DNA of 64,000 nucleotides from positions 1-64,000 of the forward strand of contig NZ_JAJNDV010000003.1 of the NCBI RefSeq assembly GCF_021043375.1. Reading direction: 5' to 3'. Positions 45,802 through 57,221 of the stretch are shown here, piece after piece. Made by a program: the position numbers and the translations under genes. The notes beneath the pieces are model-generated. The model had not been told where the DNA came from, did not search any database, and saw nothing but the letters and a program-made list of their open reading frames with translations. The stretch is from Sphingomonas sp. IC-56. Its GTDB lineage: Bacteria; Pseudomonadota; Alphaproteobacteria; Sphingomonadales; Sphingomonadaceae. How positions within the stretch are numbered: position 1 is the stretch's first letter; every line of letters begins with the position of its first letter.

Positions 45802-46835
45802 TCGGTCGCGGCCGGCCCCTCCGCTTCCTGGCTATGGTGCTGAGTTGCTGGATCGGGATCCGCACGGCACAGCTTTGGCCCGAAGCAACGCTCCTGCCGG
45901 GTCCCATGAAGGCGCTGTTGCCGCTCCCCGCTGCTGCACAAGCGGCAAGCAGTCAGCAACCCACTTCCGCTACGCCGACTCGGACGCCTTCCCCTCGGCT
46001 GCTGATCGGCGTGCGCACCGCCTTCGCGAACATCAACCACCCACCCGATGCGCCGTCGGTGCCGTTGCTCCGCCTCCCGCCTCCTTCAGCCAGGCCGATG
46101 ATGAATTCCGCGCCGCTGCTAGGCGCCGCCGAATACACTTCCCCATCGGTAGCCCCTCCAGCCCATATACGCATGGCACAGCCGGTCAACTTTCAGCCTT
46201 TACCCGATCGCTGGTCAGCCGGTGCGTGGCTGGTCGTTCGTCCGGGCACCGGTCTCGGCGCGGCGCCGGGCGGCAGCCAGCTCGGCGGAAGTCAGGCTGG
46301 CGCCCGATTGGCCTGGCTGCTCGCGCCTTCTTCAAGCGTCGCACTGTTCGGACGCCTCACCACACCGTTGCGCGGACGCGGCGCCGAGGCGGCTGCCGGC
46401 GTCGAGTGGCAGCTGGGCAAGGCACCGGTGCGCCTGCTGGTGGAGCGCCGCGTCGGCATCGACGGCGTGCGCGGCGGCTTTGGCGCAGGCGTGGTCGGTG
46501 GCACCGACGGACCGGTTGCCCCCGGCTTCCGGCTGGAAAGCTACGGCCAGGCAGGTGCGATCCACCGCGAACGGCTTGAACCCTATGCCGACGGGGCCGC
46601 ACGCATCACCCGACAGGTTGCGGGTTCCGCGACCGACATCCGGCTCTCCATCGGTGCCGGCGCCTGGGGCGCGATCCAGCGAGACGCCAGCCGCCTGGAT
46701 ATCGGCCCGTCCGTCACGCTCACCTTGCCGGTCGCCCGCCAGCCGCTTCGCCTAGCGCTCGATTGGCGGCAGCGCGTGGCCGGCGATGCGAGACCGGGCT
46801 CCGGCGTGGCCTTGACGCTGGGAACCGACTTTTAG
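45798..46835 (+). CDS. predicted outer-membrane protein paired with the glycosyltransferase
   Basis: This 345-residue protein is translationally coupled to the glycosyltransferase (4-bp overlap, GTG start). An N-terminal hydrophobic signal (FLAMVLSCWIGIRTA) and a Pro/Ser/Thr-rich linker (about 40-130) are followed by a C-terminal half of alternating short strands (WSAGAWLVVRPGTG, RLAWLLAPSSSVALFGRL, DIRLSIGAGAWGAI) ending in ALTLGTDF. The terminal aromatic residue and strand pattern indicate an outer-membrane beta barrel of eight to twelve strands. By position it corresponds to NfrA, the export partner of NfrB, but lacks the long TPR region of NfrA. Confidence 0.72.
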   Translation: MIGRGRPLRFLAMVLSCWIGIRTAQLWPEATLLPGPMKALLPLPAAAQAASSQQPTSATPTRTPSPRLLIGVRTAFANINHPPDAPSVPLLRLPPPSARPMMNSAPLLGAAEYTSPSVAPPAHIRMAQPVNFQPLPDRWSAGAWLVVRPGTGLGAAPGGSQLGGSQAGARLAWLLAPSSSVALFGRLTTPLRGRGAEAAAGVEWQLGKAPVRLLVERRVGIDGVRGGFGAGVVGGTDGPVAPGFRLESYGQAGAIHRERLEPYADGAARITRQVAGSATDIRLSIGAGAWGAIQRDASRLDIGPSVTLTLPVARQPLRLALDWRQRVAGDARPGSGVALTLGTDF

Positions 46836-46895
46836 CACGGGCACTTCACGCGCTCGGCTTTGGCAAGCAGGCGCAAACGCGGTATCCCGTCCGCG

Positions 46896-47810
46896 ATGGA
46901 TCTTTACCTGCCAATCGCCAACTTGTCGGTGAATGCCCTTGTCATCGTCGCGCTCGGCTTAGGCGTGGGGCTGCTGTCGGGCATGTTCGGCGTTGGCGGC
47001 GGCTTTCTCACCACGCCGCTGCTCATCTTCTACGGCATTCCCCCCACGGTCGCGGCCGCATCGGCGGCGAGTCAGGTCACCGGCGCCAGTGTGTCGGGCG
47101 TGTTCGCCCATTTCCGGCGCGAGGGCGTGGACGTGCACATGGGCGCGGTGCTGGTCGTTGGCGGGGTCTTGGGCAGCATCGCCGGCGCCTGGCTGTTCGC
47201 GCTGCTTCAGGAAACCGGACAGATCGATACCGTCATCGGCATCCTTTATGTCCTGATGCTGGGATCGATCGGCGGGTTGATGTTCCATGAGTCGGTCGGC
47301 GCGGTGCGCGTCGCGCGCGGCGCCCGGCCGGCAAAGCCGCGCAAGCGCCGGCACCACCCGCTGGTCGCCATGCTGCCGCTGCGCTGGCGCTTCTATCGCT
47401 CTGGCCTGTACATCTCGCCCCTCGCGCCGCTGCTCCTCGGCGTCTTTACCGGCATTCTCACCGTGCTGCTCGGCGTGGGCGGCGGGTTCATCCTTGTGCC
47501 TGCCATGCTGTACCTGCTGGGTATGAGCACGAAGGTGGTGGTGGGGACTTCGCTCTTTCAGATCCTGTTCGTCACTGCCGCTGCCACCTTGGTGCATGCT
47601 ACCACGACAAAGGCAGTGGACATCGTCCTCGCCGCCTTGCTGCTGCTCGGATCGGTTACCGGCGCCCAACTCGGCGCGCGTTTCGCGCAGAAGATGCGGC
47701 CCGAATATCTTCGCCTGGCGCTCGCTGTCATGGTGCTGCTCATCGCGCTGCGCATGTTCCTGGGCCTCGTTTGGCGCCCCGACGAGATCTACTCGGTCGC
47801 ACTGTCATGA
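46896..47810 (+). CDS. TauE/SafE-family permease
   Basis: This 304-residue protein has about eight helices in two homologous halves, each opening with the GVGGGF motif: LLSGMFGVGGGFLTTPLLIF and TVLLGVGGGFILVPAMLYL. This duplicated signature defines the TauE/SafE family, implicated in export of sulfite, sulfoacetate or related anions. A cytosolic basic loop (AKPRKRRHHPL) separates the halves. The ATG at 46896 is chosen over a TTG at 46860. The stop overlaps the start of a TIGR02186-type gene by 4 bp, and the pair recurs widely in alphaproteobacteria. The substrate here is unproven. Confidence 0.88.
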   Translation: MDLYLPIANLSVNALVIVALGLGVGLLSGMFGVGGGFLTTPLLIFYGIPPTVAAASAASQVTGASVSGVFAHFRREGVDVHMGAVLVVGGVLGSIAGAWLFALLQETGQIDTVIGILYVLMLGSIGGLMFHESVGAVRVARGARPAKPRKRRHHPLVAMLPLRWRFYRSGLYISPLAPLLLGVFTGILTVLLGVGGGFILVPAMLYLLGMSTKVVVGTSLFQILFVTAAATLVHATTTKAVDIVLAALLLLGSVTGAQLGARFAQKMRPEYLRLALAVMVLLIALRMFLGLVWRPDEIYSVALS

Positions 47811-48568
47811 GGCATGCCTGGCTCGTGCTCGCGGCGCCTTTGCTGATGGCGCAATCCCAACCGGTCCTCGTGCCCGACGTGTCCGAGCGCTCCATCGAGA
47901 TCGCCTACAGCTTCACCGGGGCCGAGCTCCTGCTGTTCGGCGCAATCCTGTATCCCGACACCCCCGCCGCCGATGCCGCGGGCCAGAAAGCCGACATTGT
48001 CGTGGTCGTGAAAGGCCCCACACAGTCGGTACTCGTCCGCGAAAAGGAGAAGCTGGCCGGCATCTGGGTCAACGCGGGCAGCATGCGCTATCGCTCCGCG
48101 CCCAGCTTCTACGCCGTCGCGTCCTCGCGTCCCATCCAGCAGCTGGTCGACGACCGCACCCGCGCCATTTACGAACTCGGCGTCGACAGCCTTCAGCTTT
48201 CCCCGGCCTCTGGCGCGTCTCCCGACGTGCAGGCGCGCTTCGACGCGGGGCTGGTGGACCTGCGCAGCGGCAGCGGGCTATATTATGAGGCGCCCGGCGC
48301 CGTGGAGATCACCGGCGGCGTCCTGTACAGAGCCAGGCTCCAGATTCCGGCGCGCGTCCCCGTCGGCAAGTTCACCGCCGAAACCTTCCTGATCCGCAAC
48401 GGACGCGTGCTGGCCGCGGCGGTGCGGCCGATCGAGATACGCAAATCGGGATTCGAGCGTTTCGTCGCTTACTCGGCGGAACGTCACTCGCTGGTTTACG
48501 GCATGGCCGCGGTGCTGCTGTCGGTCCTGCTTGGATGGGGTGCCGGCGCCTTGTGGCGACGCTTCTAA
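47807..48568 (+). CDS. TIGR02186 / Alph_Pro_TM family protein
   Basis: This 253-residue protein has an N-terminal signal (AWLVLAAPLLMAQSQ), a large beta-rich extracytoplasmic domain (residues 25-215; SERSIEIAYSFTGAELLLFG, VVVKGPTQSVLVREKEKLAG, IWVNAGSMRYRSAPSFYAV), and one C-terminal transmembrane helix (YGMAAVLLSVLLGWGAGALW) ending in WRRF. The motif set is that of the alphaproteobacterial family found next to TauE/SafE genes. It probably acts as an anchored periplasmic subunit of the transporter. ATGA overlap with the permease gene supports co-expression. Confidence 0.88.
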   Translation: MRHAWLVLAAPLLMAQSQPVLVPDVSERSIEIAYSFTGAELLLFGAILYPDTPAADAAGQKADIVVVVKGPTQSVLVREKEKLAGIWVNAGSMRYRSAPSFYAVASSRPIQQLVDDRTRAIYELGVDSLQLSPASGASPDVQARFDAGLVDLRSGSGLYYEAPGAVEITGGVLYRARLQIPARVPVGKFTAETFLIRNGRVLAAAVRPIEIRKSGFERFVAYSAERHSLVYGMAAVLLSVLLGWGAGALWRRF

Positions 48569-48636
48569 CGCCTGGACCACACGCAATATTTACCTCCGCC
48601 GCGGCATATTCCTCTCGAATCGTGTAGGAGTATCCA

Positions 48637-50307
48637 ATGGACGCCCAATTCGGCGGACGTATCTTTGATCCGGCGAACGCACATCCGGCAGGCGACGCGT
48701 CGGCTCCGCGTACGTCGCTGAAGCCGATCGGTGCGGTGCTGGAAGTGGGTGGATCCTCCAGCCGGGTCCTACTCGACCCTGCCGAGCTGGACCTGCTTGC
48801 CGACAGCAGCGACGTCGCAGTCGCGCATGCCGGCCAGATGGGCAGCCAGGTCAAGATGCGGGTCGGCTCGGCATGGCTGGTCGCCAATATCCGCTCCATG
48901 CGGCTGGACGGTGGCGATCGCATCGTCGCCGACATCGATTTCCTTGGCGAGGGCGATGAAGAGCGGCTGACAGGCAGGCTGTACAAGTTTCGCCGCGGCG
49001 TCACGCGCTATCCGACGCCCGGCTGCCCGATCTTCCCGGTGTCCACGCTTGATCTGAAGCAGATCTACGCCGCCGAAGACCGTGCCCATATCGAAGTCGG
49101 CAATGTTTATCCCACCAAGGACATTCGCGCGGCCCTGTATGTCGATTCGATGCTGGGCAAGCATTTCGCGCTTCTCGGCTCGACCGGCACTGGCAAGTCC
49201 ACCGCCGCGGCGCTGATCCTCCACCGCATCTGCGAACTTGCGCCCCAGGGCCACGTCCTGATGATCGATCCGCACGGCGAATATGGCAACGCATTCAGGA
49301 CGACCGGCGCGCTGTTCGACGTGTCGAACCTCCAAATGCCGTATTGGCTGATGAACTTCGAGGAGCATTGCGAGGTCTTCCTGACCACGCAGGGCGCCGA
49401 CCGCCAGGTCGACGCAGACATCCTTGCCAAGTGCCTGTTGCTGGCCAAGGGCAAGAACCGGCTCGCCGGCGAGATCGGCAAGCTGACCGTCGACGCACCG
49501 ATCCCCTATCTCCTGTCCGACCTGACCCAGATCCTCCAGCTGGAGATGGGTAAGATGGACAAGGCCACCGACACCGCGCCTTATCTGCGCCTGCGCAGCA
49601 AGATCGACGAGATCAAGGCGGATCCGCGATACGCGTTCATGTTCTCCGGCATGCTGGTGGCGGATTCGATGGCCGCCTTCCTGGCGCGCATCTTCCGCCT
49701 GCCTGGAGGCGGCAAGCCGATCTCGATCATCGACGTCTCGGGCGTTCCAAGCGAGATCACCTCGGTGGTGGTCGCGGTGCTCAGCCGCATGGTGTTCGAC
49801 TTCGCGATCTGGTCGCGCGGCGAAAGCAAGCGGCCGGTGCTGCTGGTTTGCGAGGAAGCGCACCGCTATGTGCCCAACGAGCGCAATGCCGATGGCTCCT
49901 CGGTCGGTCGCATTCTAAGCCGCATCGCCAAGGAAGGCCGTAAGTATGGCGTGTCGCTCGGCCTGATCACCCAGCGTCCGTCCGATCTGGCCGAAGGCGT
50001 GCTCTCCCAATGTGGCACCATCCTGTCGATGCGCCTGAATAACGAGCGTGACCAGGCCTTTGTCCGCGCGGCGATGCCTGAAGGCGCACGCGGTTTCCTC
50101 GACTCCATCCCCGCCCTGCGCAACCGCGAGTGCATCGCGGTGGGCGAAGGCGTGGCGACGCCGATCCGCCTGCTGTTCGATTCCCTCGAGGAAACCAAGC
50201 GACCGGCGTCCGAAGACCCGCTCTTCTCGCAGCTATGGCACGAAACCGGCGGCGAGGACCAGATGCTCGAACGCACCATCCGCCGCTGGCGCTCGCAAGG
50301 AAAGTAA
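48637..50307 (+). CDS. HerA-like ATPase (DUF87, FtsK/HerA superfamily)
   Basis: This 556-residue protein has an N-terminal HAS-barrel-like beta domain (about 30-125; GAVLEVGGSSSRVLLDPAEL) and an ATPase core with Walker A GSTGTGKST at 181-189, LMIDPHGEYG, Walker B RPVLLVCEEAHRYVP and the motif GLITQRPSDLAEGVLSQCGT. These match HerA hexameric translocases, which in archaea pair with the NurA nuclease to process DNA ends. No nurA-like nuclease is adjacent. Its neighbours are a TIGR02186 gene and an M23 peptidase, so the partner is unknown. Confidence 0.9.
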   Translation: MDAQFGGRIFDPANAHPAGDASAPRTSLKPIGAVLEVGGSSSRVLLDPAELDLLADSSDVAVAHAGQMGSQVKMRVGSAWLVANIRSMRLDGGDRIVADIDFLGEGDEERLTGRLYKFRRGVTRYPTPGCPIFPVSTLDLKQIYAAEDRAHIEVGNVYPTKDIRAALYVDSMLGKHFALLGSTGTGKSTAAALILHRICELAPQGHVLMIDPHGEYGNAFRTTGALFDVSNLQMPYWLMNFEEHCEVFLTTQGADRQVDADILAKCLLLAKGKNRLAGEIGKLTVDAPIPYLLSDLTQILQLEMGKMDKATDTAPYLRLRSKIDEIKADPRYAFMFSGMLVADSMAAFLARIFRLPGGGKPISIIDVSGVPSEITSVVVAVLSRMVFDFAIWSRGESKRPVLLVCEEAHRYVPNERNADGSSVGRILSRIAKEGRKYGVSLGLITQRPSDLAEGVLSQCGTILSMRLNNERDQAFVRAAMPEGARGFLDSIPALRNRECIAVGEGVATPIRLLFDSLEETKRPASEDPLFSQLWHETGGEDQMLERTIRRWRSQGK

Positions 50308-50320
50308 GCCGAGACTCCCT

Positions 50321-50397
50321 CTCCCGTTTACGGGAGCATCGGGTCGAGCATGCTCCCAGCATGTTCTAAACAGCGCGGGGCGCTGTTTACCCGATGC
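50321..50397. repeat. nested palindromes forming a cloverleaf-like structure
   Basis: Hairpin CTCCCGTTTACGGGAG (50321-50336) abuts an outer stem GCATCGGGT (50336-50344) with ACCCGATGC (50389-50397). That stem encloses GAGCATGCTC (50346-50355) and the hairpin AAACAGCG/CGCTGTTT (50368-50388). It lies after the HerA-like gene and before the convergent M23 gene and could act as a terminator for both. Confidence 0.75.
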
Positions 50398-50488
50398 TGG
50401 CGGAGCGAAAGTTCGGCGCCACGAACTCTCAATCAGCGACTGGTAAGCACCAGCAACTGGCCCCTCTGGCCAGCAACCTGAACGATCC

Positions 50489-51952
50489 TCAGTCCTCGTC
50501 CCTCTGCGCGCCATGCCCGATCGGCACCGCGAGCAACTGGTTCAGCTTTGCCTTGAACGCGCCCAGATCCTCGCCGCTCAATTGGCGCATCGAGTTGAAC
50601 GACACCGAGCGCGGGTTCACCGCCGCGCCATTCTTGTACATCTCGTAGTGGAGGTGCGGTCCCGTCGACAATCCGGTGTTGCCCACCGCGCCGATCTGCT
50701 GCCCCTTGCGTACATGCTGGCCGCTGCGCACCAGGATGCGGCTCAAATGGCCATAGCCGGTGCCGAAGCCGTTGCCGTGGTTGAGCTTGATGAAATTGCC
50801 GTAGCCCGAGCTGCGCCCGGCGATCTGCACCGTGCCGTCGCTCGCGGCGAACACCGGGGCGCCCCAGGGTGCGGCGATGTCGACGCCGCGGTGCATGCGG
50901 ACATAGCCCAGGATCGGGTGCCGCCGCATCCCGAAGGCCGAGGAGAAGCGGCCGGGCGCCGGCATCGCCATGGTGCCGGTGCTGGTGCCGCGGCCCAGCC
51001 CATCTAGCCACTCGGTCTTGCCGCCGCTCTGCCAGGGCAGCAGCTGCACCTTCTTCGAACAACCCGACAAGCCGGCAAACATCAGGCTGCCCAGCTGCAC
51101 TTCGCCGGTTTCGGCGCGCGCCTGGCCGACGACCATGTCGAACTTGCAGCCCGAGTCGAGTCCGGAAACCGGCACGCGGCTGGCCAGCGTCTTGATATAG
51201 GCTTCCACTGCCTTGGCCGGCGCACCGGCGGCACGCGCTGAGCGGTACAGGCTGGAGCCGATTGCACCCTGGATGCGCAGCGGCGTGTGATCGATCGCGA
51301 TCGGGATCTGCTTGAGCGCTAGCCCGCCGCCGTTGCGCGCAACCTCCAGCTTCAGGTCGAACTTGGCACGAAAAGCGAGCTTCTCCAGCGGTCGCGGCTG
51401 CGCCTTGTCGGGCCGACGGCCCAGCGTCATATCGAGCAAGGTACCCGGCTGAATTTCGCCCAGCGCCACTGCTTGCGTCACCAGCGCACCCACGCGCGCG
51501 GCATCGGCCTGGCCGACGCCCGAGCGCTGCAGCACGCCGAGCAGCGCGTCACCCGACGCAAGCTTGGCGGTGGATTCCAGAATCGGCCGCTCGGGCGTGT
51601 CGGCCAGCGGCGCAACCAGCCGGGTCGCGGCGACGCGGTAGCCGGTGGTGGCGCCCTGCCCCAGCGGCCGGATCGCCTGCGCGCGGGCGGCATCCCATTC
51701 CGCACCCTTCAACGGCGCGGGCACGGTACCATAGATCGGGTTCTCTAGTCCCGGCGCCAGCAGCCAGGTCAGCGTGCATAGCCCCAGGCACGTCGCGGCG
51801 CCACGAAACCAGGTCAGCGAACCGATGCGCGCGCCCAAGTCCGGAGCCAGATCGAAGTCGAAGGCCCGCGGCCGCAGCGCGATTGCCGTGCTCGGGCTTG
51901 CCGGCACGCTTCGGCGCGCCAGCACAGACGTGCCGCCGCCACCCAGATCCAT
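50489..51952 (-). CDS. M23-family peptidase (LytM-type), membrane-anchored
   Basis: This is an envelope protein of about 487 residues. One hydrophobic segment near residues 50-68 (GAATCLGLCTLTWLLAPG) places the rest in the periplasm. The middle (about 110-310) includes a degenerate SPOR/OapA-like or LysM-type domain. The C-terminal LytM domain has the metal ligands in RMHRGVDIAAP and GPHLHYEM, so an active zinc endopeptidase is expected, in contrast to degenerate LytM activators. It would cut peptidoglycan crosslinks. The start at 51952 (MDLGGGG) is preferred to a frame starting at 52024. Convergent with the HerA-like gene. Confidence 0.88.
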   Translation of the reverse strand: MDLGGGGTSVLARRSVPASPSTAIALRPRAFDFDLAPDLGARIGSLTWFRGAATCLGLCTLTWLLAPGLENPIYGTVPAPLKGAEWDAARAQAIRPLGQGATTGYRVAATRLVAPLADTPERPILESTAKLASGDALLGVLQRSGVGQADAARVGALVTQAVALGEIQPGTLLDMTLGRRPDKAQPRPLEKLAFRAKFDLKLEVARNGGGLALKQIPIAIDHTPLRIQGAIGSSLYRSARAAGAPAKAVEAYIKTLASRVPVSGLDSGCKFDMVVGQARAETGEVQLGSLMFAGLSGCSKKVQLLPWQSGGKTEWLDGLGRGTSTGTMAMPAPGRFSSAFGMRRHPILGYVRMHRGVDIAAPWGAPVFAASDGTVQIAGRSSGYGNFIKLNHGNGFGTGYGHLSRILVRSGQHVRKGQQIGAVGNTGLSTGPHLHYEMYKNGAAVNPRSVSFNSMRQLSGEDLGAFKAKLNQLLAVPIGHGAQRDED

Positions 51953-52212
51953 TCCATGGTCGTTCCGTAGGAACAAGGCGTCACGCCCCCACTCGTTACG
52001 CTGTAGCCGCAACCCCCGGCCCAAGGCGAATCACTGTGGAGCAACGGGCTTAAAGTCAAATTAAGCAGCCGGGCTCCGATTCTCCGCTGCGGTGACCCGT
52101 TTCGGACCCGCGACGAAAGGCAATCACCACAACAATTCTGCGTAAAAGCTAGATGGTTAAGAAAAATGAACAATCAGGGGGTGTTGCTTAAGGGCTGACT
52201 CGGAACGATCTT

Positions 52213-54777
<2,565 letters not shown>

Positions 54778-54787
54778 GGCCGGCACC

Positions 54788-55120
54788 ATGCGGGTGGACC
54801 GCTTCCTGTGGTTCGCGCGCCTGGCAAAGACGCGTAGCGCCGCGCAGGCGATCGCCGAAAAAGGCACGCTGCGCCTCGACGGGCGCCGTGTCGAGCGTTC
54901 GTCCGCGCCGGTTCGGATCGGTTCGGTCCTGGCCTTCCCGCTTTACGGCAAGATCCGCGTGGTCCGGATCGAGCAACTACCGGCCCGGCGCGGCCCTCCG
55001 GCGGAAGGGCGCGCCTGTTATCAGGAGCTTGCCACAGACGGCGTGCCGAACCTCTCGCCCAACCCTGAGAACGTGTCGCAGGATGCTGCATCTGTTGACG
55101 GAGCACACAGGCGCGCATAG
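54788..55120 (+). CDS. S4-domain RNA-binding protein (HslR-like)
   Basis: This 110-residue protein has an N-terminal S4 domain: [38 protein letters not shown], then [20 protein letters not shown]. That is the usual S4 order of helix pair, LRLDG turn and beta sheet. The length and lone domain match HslR/YbeD-type small S4 proteins, which in E. coli bind stalled 50S-nascent chain-tRNA complexes. The ATG at 54788 with AAGG upstream fits best; an ATG at 54770 would overlap the helicase stop. The C-terminal 30 residues are low-complexity. Probably co-transcribed with the helicase. Confidence 0.82.
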   Translation: MRVDRFLWFARLAKTRSAAQAIAEKGTLRLDGRRVERSSAPVRIGSVLAFPLYGKIRVVRIEQLPARRGPPAEGRACYQELATDGVPNLSPNPENVSQDAASVDGAHRRA

Positions 55121-55163
55121 CAGGGCCGCTTTCCAGACGTTCGCTTCAGAGGCCTGCACTCCC

Positions 55164-55502
55164 ATGACCTATGTCGTCACCGACGCCTGCATCCGGTGCA
55201 AGTACATGGACTGCGTCGAAGTTTGTCCGGTCGACTGCTTCTATGAAGGCGAGAACATGCTCGTCATCAATCCGAATGAGTGCATCGATTGCGGCGTGTG
55301 CGAGCCCGAGTGCCCCGCCGAAGCGATCCTGCCGGATACCGAGAACGGCCTGGAGAAGTGGCTGGAGCTCAACCGCACCTATTCCGAGCAATGGCCCAAC
55401 ATCACCGTGAAGGGTGAAGCGCCGGCCGATGCCGACGCGATGAAGAACGAAACCGACAAGTTCGACAAGTATTTTTCGGCCGAGCCCGGCACCGGCTCCT
55501 AA
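55164..55502 (+). CDS. fdxA: ferredoxin with 3Fe-4S/4Fe-4S clusters (FdxA type)
   Basis: This 112-residue electron carrier has cysteine pattern [18 protein letters not shown] and then [16 protein letters not shown]. The first motif has an extra spacing that fits the 7Fe (3Fe-4S plus 4Fe-4S) type, and a C-terminal extension ([15 protein letters not shown]) follows, as in alphaproteobacterial and actinobacterial FdxA. It is cytosolic and acidic. It lies between the S4 protein and carD in the same direction. The partner enzyme is not identifiable from the window. Confidence 0.95.
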   Translation: MTYVVTDACIRCKYMDCVEVCPVDCFYEGENMLVINPNECIDCGVCEPECPAEAILPDTENGLEKWLELNRTYSEQWPNITVKGEAPADADAMKNETDKFDKYFSAEPGTGS

Positions 55503-55743
55503 GCCGGCGGTCACCGACTCCGAGCTGCTCCGCCCCCCGGAAAACCGCGCGTTTTCTGGCACGGGCGGCCATGTTTGACTGGTAATTTTATTACGAGCGT
55601 GTTAAAAGGGCCACGACGTAGGCGAAATCCGCCTCCGCCCGGAGAAGAATACTAGTCGCCCCGGAAACGCCTGCCCTCCGCCTAAGCGCGGGCGGCCGAC
55701 ACCGCAATAGTTCGGGGCCGGTTACACGAAAGGTTCCTCGCAC

Positions 55744-56277
55744 ATGGCTGCCAAGGCGCTGTCCTTCGATGTCGGCGATTATGTCGTTTACCCCAAGCAC
55801 GGCGTTGGCCGTGTGGTTGAGCTGTTGAAGCAGGAAATTGCGGGCATGCAGCTCGAGCTGTATGTGCTGCGCTTCGAAAAAGAAAAAATGACGCTCCGCG
55901 TGCCGACCAACAAGGCCGAGAGCGTGGGGATGCGCAAGCTTTCGAGCGACAAGACGCTGCGCGAAGCGCTGGAAACGTTGAAGGGCAAGCCCAAGGTAAA
56001 GCGCACCATGTGGTCGCGCCGGGCCCAGGAATACGAAGCCAAGATCAATTCGGGCGACCTGGTGTCGATCGCCGAAGTGGTCCGCGATCTGTTCCGGGCC
56101 GACGACCAGCCCGAGCAGAGCTATTCGGAACGTCAGATCTTCGAAGGTGCGGCCTCGCGCCTCGCCCGTGAACTCGCGGCGATGGAAGAGACCGACGAGC
56201 CCGCTGCGCTCAACAAGATCCTGGACATCCTGCGCAAGTCCGCGGCGATCTGGAACAAGGACAAGGTCCCGGCCTGA
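55744..56277 (+). CDS. carD: CarD-family transcriptional regulator
   Basis: This 177-residue protein binds RNA polymerase beta through its N-terminal Tudor-like domain (FDVGDYVVYPKHGVGRVVEL; LRFEKEKMTLRVPTNKAE) and stabilises open complexes. The C-terminal helical DNA-contacting domain spans residues 75-160 (MWSRRAQEYEAKINSGDLVS, FRADDQPEQSYSERQIFEGA). Length and layout match the essential CarD of mycobacteria and its alphaproteobacterial relatives. The 241-bp leader to fdxA is AT-richer and may hold its own promoter. A strong terminator follows the stop. Confidence 0.93.
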   Translation: MAAKALSFDVGDYVVYPKHGVGRVVELLKQEIAGMQLELYVLRFEKEKMTLRVPTNKAESVGMRKLSSDKTLREALETLKGKPKVKRTMWSRRAQEYEAKINSGDLVSIAEVVRDLFRADDQPEQSYSERQIFEGAASRLARELAAMEETDEPAALNKILDILRKSAAIWNKDKVPA

Positions 56278-56300
56278 GCCAGCGGATCTCGTGACCGGAA

Positions 56301-56334
56301 AAGAGGGCGGCCCGCAACGGCCGCCCTTTTCTTT
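56301..56334 (+). terminator. rho-independent terminator of carD
   Basis: A perfect 8-bp stem, GGGCGGCC (56305-56312) with GGCCGCCC (56319-56326), is followed by TTTTCTTT and preceded by A-rich bases. It is the clearest intrinsic terminator in the window. Confidence 0.85.
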
Positions 56335-56381
56335 GACCCACGCCTGGTGTATTGTGTTCTCAACACAGTTCCGGAGGAACC

Positions 56382-57104
56382 ATGCGCCTGTTGTTGATCG
56401 CCGCGGTACTGCCGCTCGCAGCCTGCAACGCCAATGCCGATCGTGATGCGCGCCAGGCCGGCGCGGCGCAGGCCAACGGCAGCTCGCGCACCTTCACGGT
56501 CTCTGGCTTTGACAGCGTTGATCTGCGCGGCCCTGATAATGTCGATGTGAAGGTTGGACCGAACTTCGCCCTAACCGCCGAAGGCGATCCAGCTATTCTC
56601 GGCAAGCTCGACATCCAGGTCGTCAATGGCGACTTGCGCATCGGCCGTCAGACGGGCCACAACTGGTTCGGCAAGGACAAGGGAACGGTTCGTATCCATG
56701 TCATCGCGCCGCGAAGCAGCGACGCGACTATCGCCGGCGCAGGCTCATTGAACGTGGAGCGCGTCGAAGGCGATGTCGACGCTACCATCGCCGGCGCGGG
56801 CGATCTCGTGATCGGATCGGTGCGCGCAGACGACGCGGAGCTGTCGATCGCCGGCTCGGGCGACATGAAGGTTTCGGGCACCACCCGCCGCCTCAAGGCT
56901 TCGATCGCGGGATCAGGCAACATCGATGCGAGCGAACTGTCCGCCACCAGCGGTGAGATCTCAATTGCGGGCGCCGGCAGCGTGCGCGGACAGGTACGGG
57001 GCGATGCAACGATCGAGATCCTCGGCACGGGCGATGTCGAGCTGACCGGCGGCGCCCGCTGCAAGACAAGGACCCTCGGCCCTGGCGAGGCGCGCTGCAG
57101 CTAA
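56382..57104 (+). CDS. GIN-domain (DUF2807) lipoprotein
   Basis: This 240-residue protein has a lipoprotein signal peptide (LLLIAAVLPLAAC; Cys near residue 15). After a short linker, the DUF2807 head domain is made of repeated short beta units (IAGAGSLNVERVEG, IAGAGDLVIGSVRA, IAGSGDMKVSGTTR, IAGSGNIDASELSA, IAGAGSVRGQVRG), each ending in a similar turn. The five-fold IAG(A/S)G repeat gives a beta-helix-like structure. Function is unknown; surface or periplasmic anchoring is expected. GGAGG precedes the ATG. It lies just after the carD terminator. Confidence 0.85.
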   Translation: MRLLLIAAVLPLAACNANADRDARQAGAAQANGSSRTFTVSGFDSVDLRGPDNVDVKVGPNFALTAEGDPAILGKLDIQVVNGDLRIGRQTGHNWFGKDKGTVRIHVIAPRSSDATIAGAGSLNVERVEGDVDATIAGAGDLVIGSVRADDAELSIAGSGDMKVSGTTRRLKASIAGSGNIDASELSATSGEISIAGAGSVRGQVRGDATIEILGTGDVELTGGARCKTRTLGPGEARCS

Positions 57105-57221
57105 TCGCCTAACGATCGTGCGTAACGCCGCTGGGCGCCGTTGCGTGATGGCGCAGGTCTGAAAGGATTTGGTGACGAGCTGCTGCTAGCGCTCGCCCTA
57201 TCTTAAAGGACCGGACCAGAC

